Source of the DNA: an uncultured Oscillospiraceae bacterium
GTDB taxonomy: Bacteria; Bacillota; Clostridia; Oscillospirales; Oscillospiraceae
DNA: 64,000 bases
Direction: 5' to 3'
Assembly: GCA_947632175.1 (NCBI GenBank)
Contig: CANROC010000002.1
Span: 62,001-126,000 of the forward strand
Shown here: positions 1 through 7,494 of the stretch, piece after piece
How the letters are laid out: the number at the start of each line of letters is the position of its first letter
Numbering within the stretch: position 1 is the stretch's first letter
Notes under the pieces: generated by a model
Database searches by the model: none
Told to the model about the DNA's origin: nothing
The model's input: only the letters and a program-made list of their open reading frames with translations
Made by a program: the position numbers and the translations under genes

Positions 1-1808
1 GCGATAGTCTCGGTCACATTTGTCGCTCCATAACTGGAGATCTCGCGCTCGCTAACCAGCGCGTTTCTGTTTGTAGCGCCCTGCGCAAGCCCGCGTATCA
101 ATTCGGCTTCCTTACCAGGCTGCTGGAGGGGCGAAAAGTCTCTGTTAACGACCTTCCTTACTTTCGCGTCCAGTTCACTGTCATCGGAATGCTGTATCTG
201 GGAACCGGCATTCTGCTGCCTCAGCACCGGCGCCTCGTTCGACTGCATTGACGCGGCGTTCTCCGGCGCCGGCGCAGTGTTCGTCGGCGCCTGTGCCGCG
301 TTAGTCAATGCCTGAGCCGCGCCCTGCGGCGGCCCAAAAATCTTATCATAGGCTTCTTTAATTTCCGGGTCGGAGTTGTACAGGGCCGAAGCGCCTTGAG
401 TTTTCTTGTTTTCAAGTGAATCTGATAATATTTGTTTTTCTCTACCCCGTCCGAAATTCACGGCGTCCTCTTTTTTCCCGGTCCTGTAATTTTTGCGATT
501 CACCTTTTTTCCGTCTTTTTCTTCCTTAGCCCTGTCCAGAATCTTTGTGTATTTCCTCAACTCCTCCGCCAGGTTCTTTTTTTTCGCCCGCTTTTGCAGG
601 TGCTTCAGCGACTTGTTGATAAGGTCATTGTTTGTATCGCCGTTCACATAGTCCTTTTGATAAGACAGAGAACTTTTCTTCTTCCACAGCATGATATTCA
701 GCATATGCCCCAGCTCGTGGTTACCGGTGTATGAATCGTCAGTGAAGTGGTGTTTGTTCGCCAGTCCGAGCCGGTCTACCAGCCAGGTTTTGTTTTCCGC
801 CTCCCGCTGTTTCTTTTCTTCCGCGGTCTCTCCCGGTTTAGGCTCCGCGTATCCCTTTTTGTTTACGACCTTTTGGGGATTCCAATGGAGGATCCCGGCT
901 TCCGGGCCGTCGGCTGTCGGCGTCACGGACATCGTGCCGACATTCTCGATATTGTCATTTCCCTTAAAGAATTTTCGAAGCTCCGGGAAGTCGGTGAGCA
1001 TCCTGGTCATGTTCAACATTCTCTCCCGGACGCCATTGGCGGACATCCTCTTGTCCAGTTGTCCTTCGGCCTTCCCGGAGTCAAGGAGTGTGCCGAAATT
1101 CTCCTCGATCGTTCGGAGGTTATATTCGTTGTCCGCGCCCTCGACCCAGCCGCTGTTGAGGATCCAGTTATCCCTTGCCACGTCCATGCTGTTGCCGGGG
1201 TTATACTTATTTCGCTTGAGCTGCTCCGCCGTCATCTTCCACGGGCGGAGCGCCACCTGCTCCTTGACCTTTCTCTTCTGCTCATCGCTCATGGCCTTCC
1301 GGCTGAACCAGCCCTTGAGCCGGCTGAAAATGCCAAGGCCCAGCATGGGCGCGGAGGCGGCGGGGGCGGGCGCGCAGCTTAAGTTGAGGGAACCGGACAT
1401 GGCGCTGTCGGCGATGGCGTCGGCCCCGTGCTCGACGGAGGAATCCAACAGCGGCATCCCCGCGCCGTCCATAGCCTCGCCGCGGCTTTGCTGGACCACG
1501 TGGCCCAGCTCGTGGGCGAGGAGCTTTTCGCCGGACTCGGTGCCCGGTGTATACGCGCCGGGGGCCACGCGGATGGTGTCTCCCTGGGCGAGAGCCTTCG
1601 CGCCCAGCTGGGCGGGCAGGTCGGACTCCACGAAGCGCACCTTGGACGCCACGGGCCCGAAGTGGTCCGCGAACTTTTCCCGCATCCCGGAGTCCAGCTT
1701 AAGGTCGCTGCTGTGCTCGTGAGCGACGGCGGCCCGGAGGGAATCCATGGCCTCCGCCGGGGACGCCTTTGAACCGCCCTGAAAAGTTTTTTGCGGTCTG
1801 AAAAACAC
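1..1808 (-). CDS. DUF4157 eCIS-type effector with a second HExxH metallopeptidase-like site (partial, C-terminus beyond window)
   Basis: The minus-strand frame stays open from position 1808 to the window edge, so the 3' end is missing (about 602 residues present). The N-terminal domain is a DUF4157 zincin: a conserved FGP..SKVRF stretch, then the HELGHVVQQ zinc motif near residue 100, with downstream acidic residues in VEHGADAIAD. A second, separate HELGHMLN motif lies at about residue 364 inside a Lys-rich region, so the protein may carry two zinc sites; this is odd for the family. The GTG start at 1808 is chosen because TGA closes the frame just upstream and GGGG lies 5 nt before it; an ATG at 1748 is the alternative. 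It begins 27 nt after the kinase gene and may be co-transcribed with it. DUF4157 proteins are known companions of eCIS loci and are presumed cargo; the target is unknown. Confidence 0.8.
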   Translation of the reverse strand, partial: MFFRPQKTFQGGSKASPAEAMDSLRAAVAHEHSSDLKLDSGMREKFADHFGPVASKVRFVESDLPAQLGAKALAQGDTIRVAPGAYTPGTESGEKLLAHELGHVVQQSRGEAMDGAGMPLLDSSVEHGADAIADSAMSGSLNLSCAPAPAASAPMLGLGIFSRLKGWFSRKAMSDEQKRKVKEQVALRPWKMTAEQLKRNKYNPGNSMDVARDNWILNSGWVEGADNEYNLRTIEENFGTLLDSGKAEGQLDKRMSANGVRERMLNMTRMLTDFPELRKFFKGNDNIENVGTMSVTPTADGPEAGILHWNPQKVVNKKGYAEPKPGETAEEKKQREAENKTWLVDRLGLANKHHFTDDSYTGNHELGHMLNIMLWKKKSSLSYQKDYVNGDTNNDLINKSLKHLQKRAKKKNLAEELRKYTKILDRAKEEKDGKKVNRKNYRTGKKEDAVNFGRGREKQILSDSLENKKTQGASALYNSDPEIKEAYDKIFGPPQGAAQALTNAAQAPTNTAPAPENAASMQSNEAPVLRQQNAGSQIQHSDDSELDAKVRKVVNRDFSPLQQPGKEAELIRGLAQGATNRNALVSEREISSYGATNVTETI

Positions 1809-1835
1809 AAATTCCCCGGCGAACTGGGGCCGGAG

Positions 1836-2495
1836 TCATTGTTGAGGCCTGTTGAGGAAGACGCAGGCGCGAAACTCCTTGCCGTCAGAGGTGAAAGAGG
1901 CGCTGCCTCCGTACTGGCGGGCGATGTCCGACACGGTGGAAAGGCCAATGCCGGCGCGGCCCTTGGATTTGGTGGAGCGGTAGACGCCGCGGCGGGCCTT
2001 TAGGGAGACGGTGCAGGAGTTGCCGATCACCAGGGAGATGTACCCGTCCGTACAGCAGCTCCTGCCCCGGAGCCAGCCGTGCTCCTGCCCGCGAAGGGCC
2101 TCCACGGCGTTCTCCAGGAGGTTGCTGATCACAAGGCACAGGTCCGGCAAAAGCTCGTCCCCGCACTCGTCCACATCCAGCATCAGGTCCGCGCCGGCCC
2201 CGGTTTCGGCTGCCCGGACGCGGTAATGCTCCACCAAAGAGCGGATCGCCAGTCCCCCGGAGGCGCCTCCCGTCTGTGAGGGCGCGTTCCCGGCGGCTAC
2301 GGCATAGTGGCGCATGTCATGACGCAGACGGCGCAGCTCCTCCAGGTCGCCGACCTTATACTTGCTGTTCAGGGCCACGATCTCCCGCAGGCGGCTGTTC
2401 TCATTCCTGGTCCTGGCGAGGAGCGTCCAGAGTCTGAGGCAGGCCGCCGCCAACGCCGCCGCGGCGACGCACGCAATGATCAGCCATCCCCTCAT
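1836..2495 (-). CDS. GHKL-family sensor histidine kinase (short, AgrC-like catalytic half)
   Basis: This 219-residue protein has one N-terminal membrane helix (residues about 4-25), a short coiled segment, and a GHKL kinase core. Visible motifs are the H-box RRLRHDMRH (phospho-accepting His), the N-box NLLENAVEAL, and the G-box GRAGIGLSTV. It lacks the multi-pass sensor domain of AgrC-type kinases, so it probably senses through its single helix or a partner. Its start overlaps the stop of the LytTR regulator upstream by 4 nt (ATGA), which fixes the start and indicates translational coupling and a cognate pair. A DUF4157 effector gene follows on the same strand. Confidence 0.88.
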   Translation of the reverse strand: MRGWLIIACVAAAALAAACLRLWTLLARTRNENSRLREIVALNSKYKVGDLEELRRLRHDMRHYAVAAGNAPSQTGGASGGLAIRSLVEHYRVRAAETGAGADLMLDVDECGDELLPDLCLVISNLLENAVEALRGQEHGWLRGRSCCTDGYISLVIGNSCTVSLKARRGVYRSTKSKGRAGIGLSTVSDIARQYGGSASFTSDGKEFRACVFLNRPQQ

Positions 2496-3220
2496 GGACG
2501 GCTCCAGGCTTTTTTATAGGTCCAGCTGATGAAATCGTCCCGCATCTTGTTGAGGCTCCCGGCGCGTATGGGCACCAGGGTCCCGTCCGTCAGGCGGAAA
2601 TCACTGTTCTCAATGGACCGGACGTAGTTTAGATTCACCAGGTAGCTCCTGTGACAGCGCATGAAGTCCGGGCTGTCGATGGAGGCGACCAGATCGCTCA
2701 TACTGCGGCGCACCACAACGGTGCGGTTTTTCATATGTATATACGCCTGGTGGTCCAGAACCTCGATGTACAGGACGGAGGAAAGAGGGGTCTCGATCCA
2801 CTCCCCCTCGGAGTACACCCGCAGGGCGCGGAGCTCCTCGGGCATGTGGCGGATGTACCAGTCCATGGCCCGGTCCACATCCTCGGCCCGCACGGGCTTG
2901 ACCAGATAGTCGCTGGCCTCCACCTCATAGCTCTCCATGCCGTGGTCGGTGCTGGTGGTGACAAAAATGATCGCGCAGCTCCTGTCGGTCCGGCGCAGCT
3001 CCCTGGCGGTGTCCACCCCCGAAAGGCCCGGCATATAGATATCCAGGAACAGGAGGTTGAGCTCCCCCGAGTCCCCCACGGAGTCCAGAAGCTCCCGCCC
3101 GGAGGAGTAAAGGCGCAGGCGGGCCTCGATCCCCCGCTGCTGACAGTAAGCCCTCACAAGGCGGGCAAGACCCACGCGCTCCTCCTGCAGGTCATCGCAG
3201 ATGGCTATGTTCAAATTCAT
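2492..3220 (-). CDS. LytTR-family response regulator
   Basis: This is a 242-residue response regulator. The receiver domain (residues about 1-125) begins NIAICDD, has the phosphoacceptor Asp in LLFLDIYMPG and a conserved Lys in YLVKPV. The LytTR DNA-binding domain (about 140-240) shows the typical FMRCHRSYLVNL motif. The start at 3220 is preferred over an in-frame ATG at 3304 because a GGAGGGGGAG ribosome site lies just upstream and the receiver begins right after it. It overlaps the kinase gene by 4 nt. LytTR regulators bind paired direct repeats; a candidate site lies at 4042-4071 upstream of the operon. Confidence 0.9.
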   Translation of the reverse strand: MNLNIAICDDLQEERVGLARLVRAYCQQRGIEARLRLYSSGRELLDSVGDSGELNLLFLDIYMPGLSGVDTARELRRTDRSCAIIFVTTSTDHGMESYEVEASDYLVKPVRAEDVDRAMDWYIRHMPEELRALRVYSEGEWIETPLSSVLYIEVLDHQAYIHMKNRTVVVRRSMSDLVASIDSPDFMRCHRSYLVNLNYVRSIENSDFRLTDGTLVPIRAGSLNKMRDDFISWTYKKAWSRP

Positions 3221-3279
3221 GTCCACTCCCCCTCCGGCTAAGGTCCGCGGCGGGCCGGTCCATCGACCGGTCCCGTCCG

Positions 3280-3984
3280 TCAAAGGGATATCTCGGTCTG
3301 CCAAAGCCCGAAAATACTTTGGTAGGCGGCCTGTACCTCCTCCCGCAGACGGCGCCCCATGGGGATCTCGCTCTCATCGTCCAGCTTCACGCCCATGGAC
3401 GTAAGGGCACGCATGTGGTAGAGGTTCACCAAAAAGCTTCGCTGGCACCGGAGGAAGACCCCTCCGGGCAGGCGCGCGTTGAAATCCCGCAGTGTCTCCC
3501 TGGTCTGGATGCCCTCGCAGTGTGTGTGGAGGAGCGTCCCGTGCTGACTGCTCTCCGCCCAGAGGAGGTCGTGGAGGGGCACGCTGCGCTTAAAGCCGCC
3601 GCACAGCACATCCACCCGCTCCAGCTCATCGTGCCAAAGCGCGATGGTCTTGTCCAGCACATGGCGAAGCGCCCCCAGCTCCAGAGGCTTTTCCAGGAAG
3701 CCGGCGGGGTGCAGGGCGTAGCTGTCGATGGCCTTGCCGGCGCCGCTGGCGCACAGCACCAGGGCCTTTCCGCTCCGGAGCCCGCCGCGGAAAGTCTCCG
3801 GCGGCACGCCGTCCCCGTCCAGGTCCCACAGGAGCAGCCGGGAATCCTCCGGCGGCCTCTCCCCCGGCGACAGGCGTTGTACCTCCAGGGGAAGCCGGAC
3901 CAGCTCCGCCCAGCGGCCAAGTCCCTCGGCGGTCAGGCGGTCCTCTTCGGGCGTCGCCATACGGATGGTAAATTTCAAACTCAT
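3280..3984 (-). CDS. LytTR-domain transcriptional regulator with divergent receiver
   Basis: This 234-residue protein has a C-terminal LytTR DNA-binding domain (about 130-230, motif FLRCQRSFLVNL). The N-terminal half has a receiver-like layout, with LLLWDLDGDG in the place of the phosphoacceptor strand and FLEKPL in the place of the conserved Lys strand. The acidic pair expected at the first strand end is not evident (IRMATPEED). It may therefore be a non-canonical or phosphorylation-independent regulator. It is the first gene of the operon that continues with the regulator at 3220, the kinase and the effector. A TATAAT promoter with LytTR-type repeats lies directly upstream, so autoregulation is plausible. 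Confidence 0.82.
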   Translation of the reverse strand: MSLKFTIRMATPEEDRLTAEGLGRWAELVRLPLEVQRLSPGERPPEDSRLLLWDLDGDGVPPETFRGGLRSGKALVLCASGAGKAIDSYALHPAGFLEKPLELGALRHVLDKTIALWHDELERVDVLCGGFKRSVPLHDLLWAESSQHGTLLHTHCEGIQTRETLRDFNARLPGGVFLRCQRSFLVNLYHMRALTSMGVKLDDESEIPMGRRLREEVQAAYQSIFGLWQTEISL

Positions 3985-4011
3985 ACCACCCTCCCGAAAG
4001 AATATGGTAAT

Positions 4012-4071
4012 ATTATAGCACGCAATTGTCGAATTCTTACTTGTCGTTTAGGGTAAAAAACGTGTCGTTTA
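4012..4071 (-). promoter_or_regulatory. Candidate LytTR-controlled promoter: -10 plus paired direct repeats
   Basis: On the minus strand, TATAAT lies at 4017-4012, preceded by TGC (extended -10 like). The -35 position (about 4040-4035) is poor. Two identical 9-bp direct repeats TGTCGTTTA lie at 4042-4050 and 4063-4071. They are separated by 12 bp, which gives the 21-bp centre spacing typical of LytTR binding sites; a partial third copy (TGTCG) starts at 4027. A weak -35 next to an activator-type repeat suggests LytTR-dependent activation of the operon starting at 3984. Confidence 0.6.
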
Positions 4072-4093
4072 TGAGAAACGTCACCGCCGCCTC

Positions 4094-4122
4094 TTGAAAT
4101 AAACTGGGGATTTGAGTAAAAT
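4094..4122 (+). promoter_or_regulatory. Sigma-A type promoter for the kinase gene at 4158
   Basis: TTGAAA at 4094-4099 is followed by a 17-bp spacer and TAAAAT at 4117-4122, oriented towards the GHKL kinase gene. The LytTR-type repeats at 4042-4071 lie immediately upstream and could control both divergent promoters. Confidence 0.6.
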
Positions 4123-4157
4123 GCAATATGCAAAATGATGCCCGAGGGGTGCGGGTC

Positions 4158-5900
4158 ATGAGAAAATGGGCAAAGCTGATACTGTGCGTAGTCCTCGCCG
4201 TGGCGGTCATCACTGCCACGGAGCTTGCTTTGGACATTTTCGAGATGTCGGAATATGCCCTGGGCATCACCGAGCCTGAGCGGTGTGAGCTCATAGCCGT
4301 CGATGGCACGGTCCGGGAGGTGGAGGCGGACGCCGCTCTTTGCCCCTGGGACTGGCAGGCCGGGGAGAGCTTCCGGGCCGTCTGGCATCTGCCGGAGCTC
4401 GACGAGCTCCCCGCGCTTTATGACGATGGCTATCTCTATCTCACCCCGGGCTGTTCGGAGATGGTCTTTTATATCGAGGGAGACGAGGTGTTCCGGGTCG
4501 CCAACCGCGCGGACGCGTCGGCTTTCGCCTCCACCCAGGCGACGATCCCCATCCTCCCGGAGTGGGCGGGCGCGGAGATGTCCTTTGTGATGCGGCCGCT
4601 GGGCGCGGACGGAGACTTTGACATCCTTTGCAACTACAATCTGATCTACACAAATTACAAGGCGGATTACGGCTCCTCATACGGCGTTGGCAACCGGACC
4701 GCCTTCCCGGTGGGGGCGTACGTCACCATTTTCCTTCTGGTGTTCCTCTTTTTCCTGATCAGCCTGTTCACCGGAAAGCCCGACTGGAGCCTCCTCATCC
4801 TGTCGCTCATGGCGGGGCTGACGGCGTCCTGGTACCTCATCAACAGCTTTGGGTATCTGTTCCTGTCGGAGAAGGTGCTGTCGCTTTACAACAACGACTT
4901 GCTCATCCTGTCCGTTCTGGCGCTGGCGGCAGTCTACCTGTTCCTCAACCGCCAAAAGGGCTTCTGGAAGATGCTCGGCGCGGTCCTGCTGGCCGCCGCG
5001 GTCTGCGCGGCCGGCGTCTACCTGTGCCTTTGGGCCGTGGGGAGCAGCAAAGCGGAGCAGATGAGGTTCACCCTTTCGATGATGTTCCACGGCGATACGG
5101 TATGGCTCGTGATCGTGCCGTACTTCACCATCCTGGGCGGGGCCATCACCGTATACGGGCGCATCAAGCAGAGCGTGGCGGAACGCGGCGAGGCCCAGGC
5201 CATGGCCATCCGCCAGAACCTGCTCCAGGACAACTACCACGCCATCGAACAGCGCTTTGCCGAGACCTCCATGCTCCGGCACGACTGGAAAAACCAGATC
5301 ACCGCCCTGAACCTCCTCTACCAGGAGGGGGAAACGGAAAAGCTGGGCCAGCGCCTGCGGGAGCTGGACGCGGCGGTGGACAACGTGCGCCTGCCCGCCT
5401 TCTCCCAGTGCTTCATCGTCAACGCCCTGCTGCAAAACGCCTCCGTCCGTGCCGAACGGGAGGGCATCGAGTTTCGCGCCTCCGCTCCCCTGCCGGCGAA
5501 GCTGGAGATGGACGAGGGGGACCTTTGCAGTTTCTTCATCAACATGCTGGACAACGCCCTGGAGGCGGCGGCGAAAGTCCCGGAGGGACAGCGCCGGTCC
5601 ATTGATGTCAATGTCCGTATCAACCAGGGCTTCCTGGCCGTCTGCTGCCGCAACAGCTGTCAGGGCGAGGTGGAGCTGGAGGGCGGGCTTCCGGCGACCA
5701 CAAAGACCCCTGTCGAAGGCCACGGTCTGGGTCTGAGGCAGATGGAGCAGATCGCCAGAAAGTACCACAGCAAGTTGGACCTGAGCTGTGACGACGGTGT
5801 CTTCATGGTCCAGACGGCCTTCAAGCTCAAGTCCGCTAAAAAATCCGCCCCGGAAACCGGGACGGAATTGCCTGTTGAAAAAGGCCCGAGCTCTATTTGA
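4158..5900 (+). CDS. Membrane GHKL sensor histidine kinase
   Basis: The protein is about 580 residues. It has an N-terminal membrane helix, a ~160-residue extracytoplasmic domain, then six or so membrane helices (approximately residues 190-360) of 7TM-sensor type. A cytoplasmic GHKL kinase core follows, with H-box MLRHDWKNQ, N-box INMLDNALEA and G-box GHGLGLRQM. The start at 4158 is chosen because GAGGGG lies 8 nt upstream; an upstream in-frame ATG at 4128 lacks a ribosome site. It converges with the LytTR regulator at 5924-6637, only 23 nt away, which is its likely partner. The ligand is unknown. Confidence 0.85.
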   Translation: MRKWAKLILCVVLAVAVITATELALDIFEMSEYALGITEPERCELIAVDGTVREVEADAALCPWDWQAGESFRAVWHLPELDELPALYDDGYLYLTPGCSEMVFYIEGDEVFRVANRADASAFASTQATIPILPEWAGAEMSFVMRPLGADGDFDILCNYNLIYTNYKADYGSSYGVGNRTAFPVGAYVTIFLLVFLFFLISLFTGKPDWSLLILSLMAGLTASWYLINSFGYLFLSEKVLSLYNNDLLILSVLALAAVYLFLNRQKGFWKMLGAVLLAAAVCAAGVYLCLWAVGSSKAEQMRFTLSMMFHGDTVWLVIVPYFTILGGAITVYGRIKQSVAERGEAQAMAIRQNLLQDNYHAIEQRFAETSMLRHDWKNQITALNLLYQEGETEKLGQRLRELDAAVDNVRLPAFSQCFIVNALLQNASVRAEREGIEFRASAPLPAKLEMDEGDLCSFFINMLDNALEAAAKVPEGQRRSIDVNVRINQGFLAVCCRNSCQGEVELEGGLPATTKTPVEGHGLGLRQMEQIARKYHSKLDLSCDDGVFMVQTAFKLKSAKKSAPETGTELPVEKGPSSI

Positions 5901-5923
5901 GTCTTCGGGCAAGCCGGGGCGGC

Positions 5924-6637
5924 TTATGTGTTGGTGTTGAGGTAGCGCACGAGGCGCAGCTGGGTCTGCTCGTAGTAGTGCCGCCCTACGGGGATGGTCC
6001 TCTCGTCTTTCAGGGTAAGGGCGTGGCGGCCGATCTCCGTGATGGCGGCCATGTTCACCAGGAAGCTGTTGTGACAGCGGCAAAAGTGCTCCGAGGGCAG
6101 GAGCTTCTCGGCCTCGGTGAGGGACATGGAGAAGAACCGCTCGCCGCCGGAGGTGTGGATGTACACCCCGTGGTCGCGGCTCTCCAGATAGAGCACGTCG
6201 GCGATGGGCAGGGCCACGGTGTGGGAGCCGCGGCGAAGCGTCACGATCCGGTTCGTCTGATTGAGGCGTATATCGGTGCGCAGGACCTCCCTGAGGGCCT
6301 CCCGGTCCACCGGCTTGTCCAGATACTGCATGGCGTGGACGGCGTACCCCTCCCGGAGAAAGGCGTCGGAGGCGGTGATGAAGACGATGCTCACCAGATC
6401 GTCCCGGCGGCGGAGCTCAACGGCCAGGTCCATGCCGCTCATGCCCTCCATGCAGATATCGAGGCAGAGCATGTTGAACCGCTCCTCCCCCGTGTTCATG
6501 GCGTTCAGGAGGTCCTTGGCGGACTGGAAAGGAACGATCCGGTGCTCCACGCCCAGCTCGTTCAGGTCCTCATCGCAGAAACGGCACAGCTCTTCAAGAG
6601 CCGCCGCCTCATCGTCACAGACGGCGATGCGGTACAT
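5924..6637 (-). CDS. LytTR-family response regulator
   Basis: This 237-residue protein has a receiver domain starting YRIAVCDDE with the phosphoacceptor Asp in MLCLDICMEGMSG and Lys in YLDKPVD. A LytTR domain follows with FCRCHNSFLVNM. The start at 6637 is preferred over the longer frame because AGGGGG lies just upstream and the receiver begins at once. It is encoded convergently with the membrane kinase that ends at 5900, a common layout for GHKL/LytTR pairs. Its own promoter lies at 6680-6708. Confidence 0.88.
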   Translation of the reverse strand: MYRIAVCDDEAAALEELCRFCDEDLNELGVEHRIVPFQSAKDLLNAMNTGEERFNMLCLDICMEGMSGMDLAVELRRRDDLVSIVFITASDAFLREGYAVHAMQYLDKPVDREALREVLRTDIRLNQTNRIVTLRRGSHTVALPIADVLYLESRDHGVYIHTSGGERFFSMSLTEAEKLLPSEHFCRCHNSFLVNMAAITEIGRHALTLKDERTIPVGRHYYEQTQLRLVRYLNTNT

Positions 6638-6679
6638 GCCGATCCCCCTTTCTTCGCTTCTTTTTTCGACTGTTTTTTT

Positions 6680-6708
6680 ATTATACAACAAAAGTTTCAT
6701 TTTTGCAA
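6680..6708 (-). promoter_or_regulatory. Sigma-A type promoter for the LytTR regulator
   Basis: On the minus strand TTGCAA (6708-6703) and TATAAT (6685-6680) are separated by exactly 17 bp. They lie about 40 bp upstream of the regulator start at 6637, in an AT-rich gap. Confidence 0.65.
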
Positions 6709-6736
6709 CGATTCTTTTATTTTAGAGGATATAATC

Positions 6737-7378
6737 ATGAAGAAGTTTATTGTTTTCCTGTTATGTTTTGCGCTCGCTTTTTCTTTGGCGGCTTGCGGTC
6801 ATGACAAAGATAACGACGCGACTGATGAGGAGCAGGATGTCGTTGACCCTGCTGATACGCCGGCGGATGGGCCGACAGATGGGCCCACGGATGCGCCGAC
6901 GGATGATGAACAAGAAACGCCAAGTTCTCCTGTCAACCCAGATCCGGGCAGTGCGGGCGAGGATGTGCCCCCTGTTCAAATTCCTGAAGCGGATGAGGAG
7001 CTGGTCGAGAAGTTTGGCGCTTATATGGATAAGCACACCGGTGAAATGTTGACTGAAACATACTCCTTGTTTGATACAAGCAGGTTTAATAACTGGTTCC
7101 CCGGTAATAACTATGTTGACGGTTCCTATGTAATCGCGAATACGCCCATGATGGGTCGTATCGCACATGTCGCGGTTTTAATGATTCTTCCTGACGGTAC
7201 TGACGCTGAGGCTTACGCAAAGCTGTTGGAGGAAAAAGCGGACCCTCGTTGGGAAACCGGTGTTGAGGCAGACGCGGTATTCTCCGTCGTTCATGACAAT
7301 ATGGTTTTATTTGTAATGACAATTTCAGAGGCTGTCGATACGGAGGCTATGGCTGCAGACCCCTCCTGGTATGAATGA
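6737..7378 (+). CDS. Predicted lipoprotein of unknown function
   Basis: This 213-residue protein has a lipoprotein signal peptide ending in the lipobox LAAC (Cys about 20). An Asp/Pro/Thr-rich low-complexity linker follows with repeats of the type DGPTDGPTDAPTD, then a ~120-residue C-terminal domain of no recognised family. It should be anchored to the outer face of the membrane. The gene is AT-richer than its neighbours, with AGAGGA upstream of the ATG. It lies divergently from the LytTR regulator, so it may be a sensor accessory or a regulon member, but nothing in the sequence proves this. Confidence 0.75.
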   Translation: MKKFIVFLLCFALAFSLAACGHDKDNDATDEEQDVVDPADTPADGPTDGPTDAPTDDEQETPSSPVNPDPGSAGEDVPPVQIPEADEELVEKFGAYMDKHTGEMLTETYSLFDTSRFNNWFPGNNYVDGSYVIANTPMMGRIAHVAVLMILPDGTDAEAYAKLLEEKADPRWETGVEADAVFSVVHDNMVLFVMTISEAVDTEAMAADPSWYE

Positions 7379-7437
7379 TCTTTTCCTTTCAACGCATATC
7401 CGATCTATCGGCGGCGCGTCCGCTTTCATAGATACTT

Positions 7438-7459
7438 GGCGCCGGCGGAACCGGCGGCC
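7438..7459 (+). terminator. GC-rich hairpin between lipoprotein and nucleotidase genes
   Basis: GGCGCCGG pairs with CCGGCGGCC (one bulge) around a five-base loop and is followed by a T-rich stretch. It may end lipoprotein transcription. The rest of the 116-bp gap shows only the ribosome site AAAGGAGTG for the next gene. Confidence 0.3.
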
Positions 7460-7494
7460 AGGGATTTTCATCTTTTCAAAGGAGTGAACCATCC

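Noticed and set aside
691-1722. Long plus-strand open frame opposite the left effector
   Set aside because: Composition is that of an antisense shadow; the minus frame carries the DUF4157 zinc motif and a coherent protein.
5883-5911. Hairpin GCCCGAGCTC...TCGGGC between convergent genes as a terminator
   Set aside because: The stem is short and interrupted and no T-run follows, so it was not listed as a feature.
4677-6083. 468-codon minus-strand frame over the kinase gene
   Set aside because: It is antisense to a clear GHKL kinase, is Arg/Gly/Pro-rich with no family signature, and crosses into the regulator gene.
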